A DNA stretch of 64,000 bases. Source: Methylobacterium sp. NMS14P (GTDB taxonomy: Bacteria > Pseudomonadota > Alphaproteobacteria > Rhizobiales > Beijerinckiaceae). Where the stretch lies: positions 3,828,501 through 3,892,500 of the forward strand of contig NZ_CP087106.1 in NCBI RefSeq assembly GCF_028583545.1, given 5' to 3'. Below the pieces are notes generated by a model. That model did not search any database, was not told the DNA's origin, and saw only the letters and a list, made by a program, of their open reading frames with translations. Shown here in pieces: positions 58,461 to 64,000 of this stretch (within the stretch, counting starts at the first letter, position 1; each line of letters begins with the position of its first letter). The translations under genes were made by a program, and so were the position numbers.

Positions 58461-59525
58461 TCAGGACTTGCCGGGCGCCCGCTTGTCGATCCAGCCGACC
58501 AGCCAGTCGGCGATGTCGAGACTGTTCTTGTCCTGCATCAGCATGTGCGAGTTGCCGTGGATGCCGATCTCCGGCAGCAGGATCAGCTCCGCCTTGCCGC
58601 CCGCGGCATTCGCGGCCGCCACGAAGCTGCGGCACTGCTTGAGTCGCGGCGCCCAGCGGGGCGAGGCGTCGACGTAGTCGCCGAACAGGACGAGGATCGG
58701 CAGGTCCTTGTAGGGCGCGAGGTCGTCCTTCGCCGGGTCCGGGCAGGCGGCCGGCTCGATGGCCACGATGGCGCGCAGGCCGGTCCGATCGAGGCCGGCG
58801 GTCTGGAACGGGTAGATCCCCGACTGCGAGTGGGAGATCAGCACCGCACCCTTGAGCCGCTTGGCGAGCTCCGACAGGGCCGGCACGGTCGGGTTCGGCA
58901 CCGGCAGGGCGGCCGACCAGTCCGGAACCATCTGCTTCCAGAACTCGCCCTGGGCCTCCAGCGGGAACTGCATGCCCGGGAACACCTTCGGGTATTCCGG
59001 CCCGAACCGGAAGATCGCCCAGGCCGGCTCGCGCCCGGCCGAGAAGACGGCCGGCAGGGCGTTCGGGTCGGCCCGCCCCATCTTCACGGCGTTGATCTGG
59101 GCCGGGCTCGCCGCCGAGCGGCCGCGCCAGGCCTGGTCGATCACGTAGGTCGGGAAGCCGCGCCGGACGAGGTACTCGTCCCAGCCCATGCGCCCGTCGG
59201 GCGTCGTCTCCCAGGTCTTGCCGGTGAGGCAGCAGCCGTGGATCAGGACCAGCGGCGGCCGTCCGGCATTCACCGGGACCTGGTAGCGGACGTAGATCTG
59301 GTCGACGCTGATCGTGCCCGACGGCGCGTAGGCCGGCAGCGTCGAGAGCGTGTCGGACTGGACGTCGCGGCCGCCGACGAAGAAGCTGCCCTGCTCGGCG
59401 ATCGTCAGGGGGGCGGCGGCCGGTTCGGCCGCGCGCGCGGAGCCGCCGGCGATCAGCACGGCTGCGACCAGCGCGCAGGCCCGCCGCCGGGCGCGCCCGA
59501 GCGCGGGCACTGACAGTCCTGCCAT
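58461..59525 (-). CDS. secreted alpha/beta hydrolase
   Basis: This 354-residue protein has a signal peptide (ACALVAAVLIAGGSARA). The oxyanion region is LIHGCCLTGKTWE, the nucleophile elbow is ISHSQSGIYP (Ser between two Gln/His-rich positions), and the catalytic His is likely in GIHGNSHML. It resembles secreted esterases. Substrates are unknown. The ATG at 59525 is chosen over upstream starts that precede the signal peptide by 31 residues. Confidence 0.8.
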   Translation of the reverse strand: MAGLSVPALGRARRRACALVAAVLIAGGSARAAEPAAAPLTIAEQGSFFVGGRDVQSDTLSTLPAYAPSGTISVDQIYVRYQVPVNAGRPPLVLIHGCCLTGKTWETTPDGRMGWDEYLVRRGFPTYVIDQAWRGRSAASPAQINAVKMGRADPNALPAVFSAGREPAWAIFRFGPEYPKVFPGMQFPLEAQGEFWKQMVPDWSAALPVPNPTVPALSELAKRLKGAVLISHSQSGIYPFQTAGLDRTGLRAIVAIEPAACPDPAKDDLAPYKDLPILVLFGDYVDASPRWAPRLKQCRSFVAAANAAGGKAELILLPEIGIHGNSHMLMQDKNSLDIADWLVGWIDKRAPGKS

Positions 59526-59633
59526 GAAATGTCCCGTCCTCCCGCGAACGGATCCCCCGGACCCGTCGTCGCGGAGAAGCCTAGCACGAAGCTCGGCCGC
59601 CATGGGAGATCCACCCATCGGACAGGTTGCCGG

Positions 59634-60146
59634 TCAGGCCGCGATGTCGCGCTCGACGCGTTCGATCGCCTCCGCGGGCAGGTCGAGGGCCTCGGCCAGC
59701 ATCTTCAGGAACTGACGCTCCTGGAGCGTGTCGGGGTCGATGGCGAGCCGCGCCGCCGCGAAGATCCGCGCCGCCGCGTCGGGGTTCGCGACCCGGTCGG
59801 CGATCGCGTCCACGTCGGCGGGGTCCTCCAGCTCGCGATCGAGCCAGGCTCGACCGTCGGGATCGAGGCCCGCCTCCGCCACGGCCGCGTCGAGGCGCTT
59901 GCGCTCCGCGGCGTCGACCATCCCGTCGGCCGTCGTGGCCGCCACCATGGCCCGCAGCATCAGCCGGGCCTCGTCCTCGTCGACCTTCGTGAAGTCCGGG
60001 CCCCCGGCCTCGGGCGGCGGCGCGCCGCGCAGCGCCCGGTAGGCGAGGCCGCCGATCAGCGCCAGCCCGCCGAGGGCGGCACCGGCGGCGAGCCCGCCCC
60101 GCCTCGAGCGCACGAGCGCGTCGACGATCCGTCTGCTGTCAGCCAT
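59634..60146 (-). CDS. DUF533 (YebE-like) protein
   Basis: This 170-residue protein has a short N-terminal helix, a Gly-rich hydrophobic segment (GGLAAGAALGGLALIGGLAY), then an all-helical tellurite-resistance-B-like domain (LRAMVAATTADGMVDAAERK, the EF-like acidic region). This is the layout of DUF533/YebE. The ATG at 60146 follows GGGAGAACGG. The function is unknown. It lies 69 bases downstream of the acidic protein gene on the same strand. Confidence 0.75.
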   Translation of the reverse strand: MADSRRIVDALVRSRRGGLAAGAALGGLALIGGLAYRALRGAPPPEAGGPDFTKVDEDEARLMLRAMVAATTADGMVDAAERKRLDAAVAEAGLDPDGRAWLDRELEDPADVDAIADRVANPDAAARIFAAARLAIDPDTLQERQFLKMLAEALDLPAEAIERVERDIAA

Positions 60147-60215
60147 GCCGTTCTCCCGGGATCCGATCCAGATCGGATCGGAAACCACCCGGGAGGCGGT
60201 CGGGTTCAGCGACGC

Positions 60216-60551
60216 TCAGGCGTCGGCCTCGTCCTCGTCCTCGTCGATATCCACGAGGAAGACGATGTCGGCCTCGTCCTCGTCGTCCGAATCGGACCCG
60301 GTGTGGCGCGGATCCTCGACGAAGTCGCCCTCGCCGTCGTCCTCGGCGAGCGCGTCCTCGAAGATCTCGACCTCGTCCTCGGTGGCGGCCCGGACCTTGA
60401 GCGCCGACGTGCCGTTCCAGAGCGGCTTCCCGCCGGTCGTCATGGTCCGGATGTCTTCCTTGAAGCCGTCACAGGTGAAGAGGTCCTTGGCGGACGCCTC
60501 GTCGCTGTTGATCACCGCAACGGCGGTGCCGTCGATCTCGAGCGTGAACAT
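60216..60551 (-). CDS. acidic hypothetical protein
   Basis: This 111-residue protein begins with a small compact domain (FTLEIDGTAVAVINSDEASA, then FKEDIRTMTTG) and ends in a long Asp/Glu-rich stretch (about 75-111). GAGGGATGCC precedes the ATG. The acidic tail suggests ion binding or a soluble adaptor. No family is recognised with certainty. Confidence 0.65.
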   Translation of the reverse strand: MFTLEIDGTAVAVINSDEASAKDLFTCDGFKEDIRTMTTGGKPLWNGTSALKVRAATEDEVEIFEDALAEDDGEGDFVEDPRHTGSDSDDEDEADIVFLVDIDEDEDEADA

Positions 60552-60800
60552 GGCCGGCATCCCTCTCGTAACCGTCCTCAGGCGCCCCCGCTCGGCGGGC
60601 CGGCGCACGGGTGCGACGCGCTGCCCCGGGGAGAAACACCTCGGTTTCGCCCGGCGGCCATGAGCGTCGCGCGGGGATGCTGTAGGGGGGAAGCGGACGG
60701 CCGCCAAGCCCGTCGCGGCCCGACCCGCACGATTCGGCGCGGCACGGATCCTGCGCGCATCGCCGCGGGCACAGTCTCGAACACGAAGGATCACCCGCGC

Positions 60801-61685
60801 ATGCGGATCAGGCTCGGCTGCGAGATGCGCTACGCCTTCCCCTACCCTGTGCCCATGGTGGTGATGCTCAACGTGCATCCCTCCCGGGCGGAAGCCCTGG
60901 AGGCGCCCGACGCGCTCCGGACCGATCCGCCCGTCCCGGTGACGATCTATCGCGACGGCTTCGGCAACCTGTGCGGCCGCCTGACCGCGCCCGCCGGCAA
61001 CTTCACCATCGGGACCGACGCGGCGATCCGCGACAGCGGGGTGCCCGATCCGGCGCACCCGGAGGCCGCGCAGCACGCGATCGAGGAGCTGCCGCCCGAG
61101 ACGATCGTGTTCCTGCTTCCCAGCCGCTACTGCGAATCCGACCTCCTGGCCGACGAGGCGTGGCGCCTCTTCGGCCATACCGAGCCGGGCTGGGCCCGGG
61201 TGCAGGCGGTCTGCGACTTCGTCCACGCCCACATCGCGTTCGGCTACGAGTTCGCCCATCGCGACCGCACGGCCGCGGACGCCTACGCGGGCGGGCGCGG
61301 CGTCTGCCGGGACTTCACCCACTTGGCGGTCGCGTTCTGCCGCGCCCTCAACGTCCCGACCCGGTACTGCACCGGCTACATCAGCTTCATCGGCGAGCCC
61401 GAGCCGCACCCGGCGGGCGACTTCGCGGCCTGGATGGAGGTCTATCTGGGCGGGCGCTGGCACGTGTTCGACCCGCGCAACAACAGCCCGCGGATCGGCC
61501 GGGTCATGGTTGCGTACGGCCGCGACGCCGCGGACGTGCCGCTGACCCACACGTTCGGACCGAATCCCCTCGTGGGCTTCCGGGTCTGGGCCGACCGGAT
61601 CGACCACCTCGGCGAGTCCGGCGACGCGCCGGTCCTGCCGGAGGAACCCCTGCCGCCGCAGAGCATGGCGACCCGGATGGGGTGA
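60801..61685 (+). CDS. transglutaminase-like protein lacking the usual catalytic His
   Basis: This 294-residue protein has an N-terminal beta domain and a transglutaminase-like core with GGRGVCRDFTHLAVAF (Cys169). The HVFDPRNN segment contains Asp224. The residue that should be His in the DFHAW-type motif is Ala209 (DFAAWMEVYLGGRW). Related alphaproteobacterial proteins often have Ser or Ala here, so the subfamily may act differently or be a binding protein. It has no signal peptide. Confidence 0.75.
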   Translation: MRIRLGCEMRYAFPYPVPMVVMLNVHPSRAEALEAPDALRTDPPVPVTIYRDGFGNLCGRLTAPAGNFTIGTDAAIRDSGVPDPAHPEAAQHAIEELPPETIVFLLPSRYCESDLLADEAWRLFGHTEPGWARVQAVCDFVHAHIAFGYEFAHRDRTAADAYAGGRGVCRDFTHLAVAFCRALNVPTRYCTGYISFIGEPEPHPAGDFAAWMEVYLGGRWHVFDPRNNSPRIGRVMVAYGRDAADVPLTHTFGPNPLVGFRVWADRIDHLGESGDAPVLPEEPLPPQSMATRMG

Positions 61686-61695
61686 GCGCCGCGCG

Positions 61696-62724
61696 TCAGA
61701 CGCCGGAGCCGCGGGCGATGGCGCGCTTGACCACCCCCTGCACGTCCGGGTTCGAGAGGAACAGGTCGTGGTTGATCAGGCCGCCGCCGTAATCGGAGGC
61801 GTCGGCGACGCGCACGCCGAGCGCCTCGAGCTTGGCACGGTCGGCCGCGCCGGCGCGCACGCCCCCCGCCAGCGCGGCGGAGAGCTCGAGCGCCCGGTCG
61901 TTGGTCGACGAGATCACCGTGATCTTCGAGACGTCGGGTCCCATGCGGGCGACGCCGTTGGAGAACAGGTCGAAATCGATGTCGGGGGCGGCCAGCACCA
62001 CGGCGCCGATCCGCGACATGGCGGCCTCGCCGGCCTCGGCGCGGAGCATGCGCAGGGTCTCGAGGGTGAGGAGCGTGCCCATCGAGTGCGCAACGATGTT
62101 GATGCGGCCGCCGCTCGGCGAGGCGGCGAGCGCCTTGAGCAGGTCCTCGAACGCGTCGCGCGACCAGAGGGCGCTCTCGCGATCGTAATTGTAATCGAGG
62201 GTCGCGGCCGCCGACGGCCACGTGAACAGGCCGGAGACGCCGCGGAACCGGATCCCGTCCGACAGCCGGGCGGCGCTGACCGCGGCCGATTCGAACGATT
62301 CGCGGTAGCCGTGAACGTAGATCAGGACGTCGCGCCCGAGGGCCGCCTGGGAAAACGCCTCGGCGGCGCCCGGTCCGGACTCGGATTTCGGAACCGCGCC
62401 GATGGTCCAGTCGCCGGTGATGACGGACGAGACCTTGCCGAGCAGCGAGCGGTCGGGCGGCGACAGGCGCACCTCGGCGAAGCTCAGGCCGCGGCCGCGG
62501 TCGCTGCTGAAGTACGGGGGCCGGGGCGGATTGCCCACGGGCTTGCGGGTCGTGGCGACAAGCAGCACCGGCATGACGTCGAGGGCCGACTGCTTCTCGG
62601 GCAGGGCCGCGCCGGTCCCGAGGTCGTCGGTGACGCAGGCGCCGAGCGACGGGGCGAGCCCCAAGGCGCCCGCTAGGGCTCCGAAGCGAAGAAGGACGCG
62701 GCGTGAGACGATCTGGCTCGACAT
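61696..62724 (-). CDS. predicted lipoprotein with alpha/beta hydrolase (DUF900) domain
   Basis: This 342-residue protein starts with SSQIVSRRVLLRFGAL, which has twin arginines, followed by LGLAPSLGACVTDD, an SLGAC lipobox. It may be a Tat-exported lipoprotein. The DUF900-type hydrolase domain has RDVLIYVHGYRESFESAA, the nucleophile IVAHSMGTLL, and later LAAPDIDFDLF. Its substrate is unknown. It is divergent from meaB. Confidence 0.8.
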   Translation of the reverse strand: MSSQIVSRRVLLRFGALAGALGLAPSLGACVTDDLGTGAALPEKQSALDVMPVLLVATTRKPVGNPPRPPYFSSDRGRGLSFAEVRLSPPDRSLLGKVSSVITGDWTIGAVPKSESGPGAAEAFSQAALGRDVLIYVHGYRESFESAAVSAARLSDGIRFRGVSGLFTWPSAAATLDYNYDRESALWSRDAFEDLLKALAASPSGGRINIVAHSMGTLLTLETLRMLRAEAGEAAMSRIGAVVLAAPDIDFDLFSNGVARMGPDVSKITVISSTNDRALELSAALAGGVRAGAADRAKLEALGVRVADASDYGGGLINHDLFLSNPDVQGVVKRAIARGSGV

Positions 62725-62913
62725 GATCCGTTTACGCTCGGGCGGGGCGCCCTCCGTCGCCCAGGATCGTGACCATCGCGGGGCATGATCGTCGCAGGGC
62801 GGCGTGAATAGCGGGCACGGCCGCGCTTGTGGTGGGTGGGACACAGCTCGCCATCCCCTGGCGCCGCCGCACGCCCCCTCGACGGCGACCGCGGCCGCGG
62901 CCATGAAGGGTCC

Positions 62914-63900
62914 ATGACGCCGTCCATCGACATCGAGAGTCTCCGCGAGCGCCTGCTGCGCGGCGACCGCGCCGCTCTGGCCCGGGCCATCACGCTGGCC
63001 GAGTCCAAGCGCGCCGATCACCGGGCGCTGGCGGCGAGCCTGATCGACTCGGTCCTGCCCGAGACCGGCCGGGCGATCCGCGTCGGAATCACCGGCGTGC
63101 CCGGCGTCGGCAAGTCGACCACCATCGACGCCCTCGGCTCGAACCTGACGGAGGCCGGTCACAAGGTGGCGGTGCTCGCGGTCGACCCGTCCTCCTCCCG
63201 GACCGGCGGCTCGATCCTGGGCGACAAGACCCGGATGGCGCGGCTGTCGCACGATCCCGGAGCCTTCATCCGTCCCTCCCCGTCCTCCGGCACACTCGGC
63301 GGCGTCGCCGCCAAGACCCGCGAGACCATGCTGCTCTGCGAGGCCGCGGGCTTCGACGTGATCCTCGTCGAGACGGTCGGCGTCGGCCAGTCGGAGACGG
63401 CCGTGGCCGACCTCACCGACTTCTTCCTCGTGCTGATGCTGCCCGGGGCGGGCGACGAGTTGCAGGGCATCAAGAAGGGCATCCTCGAACTCGCCGACAT
63501 GATCGCCGTCAACAAGGCCGACGCGGGCGAGGCCGAGCAGCGCGCCAACGCGGCGGCCTCGGAATACCGGGCGGCGCTGCACATCCTGACCCCGGCCTCC
63601 GCCACCTGGACGCCGCCGGTGGTCACGATCTCGGGCTTCCACAACCTGCGCCTCGACGCCCTGTGGGCGAAGATCGTCGATCACCGGGAGAAGCTCACGG
63701 CGACCGGCGAGATCCGGGCGAAGCGCCGGACGCAGGACGTGAAGTGGATGTGGGCGCTGGTCGACGAGCGCCTGCACCAGCGCCTCGTCGGCTCCCCGGA
63801 GGTCCGCCGCCGCACGGCCGAGGCGGAGGCCGGCGTCGCCCGGGGCGAGACCTCCCCCGCCGCCGGGGCGGCGGCCATCGCCGGGCTGATCGGGCTCTGA
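62914..63900 (+). CDS. meaB: methylmalonyl-CoA mutase-associated GTPase MeaB
   Basis: This 328-residue G3E-type GTPase protects and reactivates methylmalonyl-CoA mutase. The P-loop GVPGVGKST is at residues 61-69. Downstream are AVDPSSSRTGGSILGDKTRM, ETVGVGQSETAVADL and NKAD. This family was first studied in Methylobacterium extorquens, where the mutase belongs to the ethylmalonyl-CoA pathway. The start at 62914 gives the family-typical N-terminus. The mutase genes are not in this window. Confidence 0.95.
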   Translation: MTPSIDIESLRERLLRGDRAALARAITLAESKRADHRALAASLIDSVLPETGRAIRVGITGVPGVGKSTTIDALGSNLTEAGHKVAVLAVDPSSSRTGGSILGDKTRMARLSHDPGAFIRPSPSSGTLGGVAAKTRETMLLCEAAGFDVILVETVGVGQSETAVADLTDFFLVLMLPGAGDELQGIKKGILELADMIAVNKADAGEAEQRANAAASEYRAALHILTPASATWTPPVVTISGFHNLRLDALWAKIVDHREKLTATGEIRAKRRTQDVKWMWALVDERLHQRLVGSPEVRRRTAEAEAGVARGETSPAAGAAAIAGLIGL

Positions 63901-64000
63901 CCGTTCCGCCGCCGCGATCGCGGGTCGCGGCGCACAATTTCGTGGCGATCGGGGGCACAAACGCCATCTCGCGCGTTCGGTGGACGACGGCGTAACGAGC

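Overview
The window is high-GC DNA (roughly 70 percent GC by eye) from an alphaproteobacterium. The most likely source is a member of the Methylobacteriaceae (Methylobacterium or a close relative). Three things suggest this: a MeaB-type GTPase close to that described from Methylobacterium extorquens, YfdX and HWE-kinase genes typical of the group, and the gene order of the envelope and lipid A cluster. The assignment is inference from protein content; no database was searched. Most of the window is chromosomal core. I see no insertion sequence, prophage, CRISPR array, tRNA or rRNA.

Layout. 1-1.4 kb: the 3' part of an HWE sensor kinase and a convergent Hpt protein. 1.9-5.7 kb: an ABC exporter overlapping a small CX5R phosphatase, then YfdX and two small secreted proteins. 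5.9-10.5 kb: a sigma-54 type two-component pair, an MFS transporter and a small protein. 10.7-14.6 kb: periplasmic asparaginase and the Entner-Doudoroff pair edd-eda. 14.7-19 kb: an SbmA/YddA-like ABC transporter, a small secreted protein, a 2OG-Fe(II) oxygenase and an anchored protein. 19-37.7 kb, minus strand: rpsB-tsf-pyrH-frr-cdsA-dxr, then rseP-bamA-lpxD-fabZ-lpxA-lpxI-lpxB. This order is interrupted between dxr and rseP by a tetR-emrAB type efflux module with two near-identical operators. uppS, which usually sits between frr and cdsA, is absent there.

37.9-45.9 kb: an RsuA-type pseudouridine synthase, an RsmC-like methyltransferase, the pdxJ-acpS-lepB-rnc-era run, and dxs. 46-54.7 kb: a small secreted protein coupled to a NUC1-type nuclease, ettA, an unusual epimerase-like protein, OpgC, a DUF2256 protein, and a minus-strand molybdenum-cofactor maturation set (xdhC N-half, xdhC C-half, molybdopterin-binding protein, MobA/MocA-like transferase). 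54.9-63.9 kb: an EnvZ-like kinase, small proteins, a class I aminotransferase, two alpha/beta hydrolases, a DUF533 protein, an acidic protein, a transglutaminase-like protein lacking the usual His, and meaB.

How the genes work together. The central block links translation (S2, EF-Ts, RRF), pyrimidine and phospholipid synthesis (PyrH, CdsA), isoprenoids (Dxs, Dxr), lipid A (LpxA, B, D, I, FabZ) and outer-membrane assembly (BamA, RseP). Dxs lies next to PdxJ, which uses the same product (DXP). Four copies of an imperfect palindrome sit in intergenic regions, three of them between convergent genes. No clearly undescribed multi-gene system stands out. The most notable items are the palindrome family, the efflux module inside the envelope operon, the strong hairpin at the bamA-lpxD junction, the C-terminal S2 extension, and several enzymes that lack expected catalytic residues.
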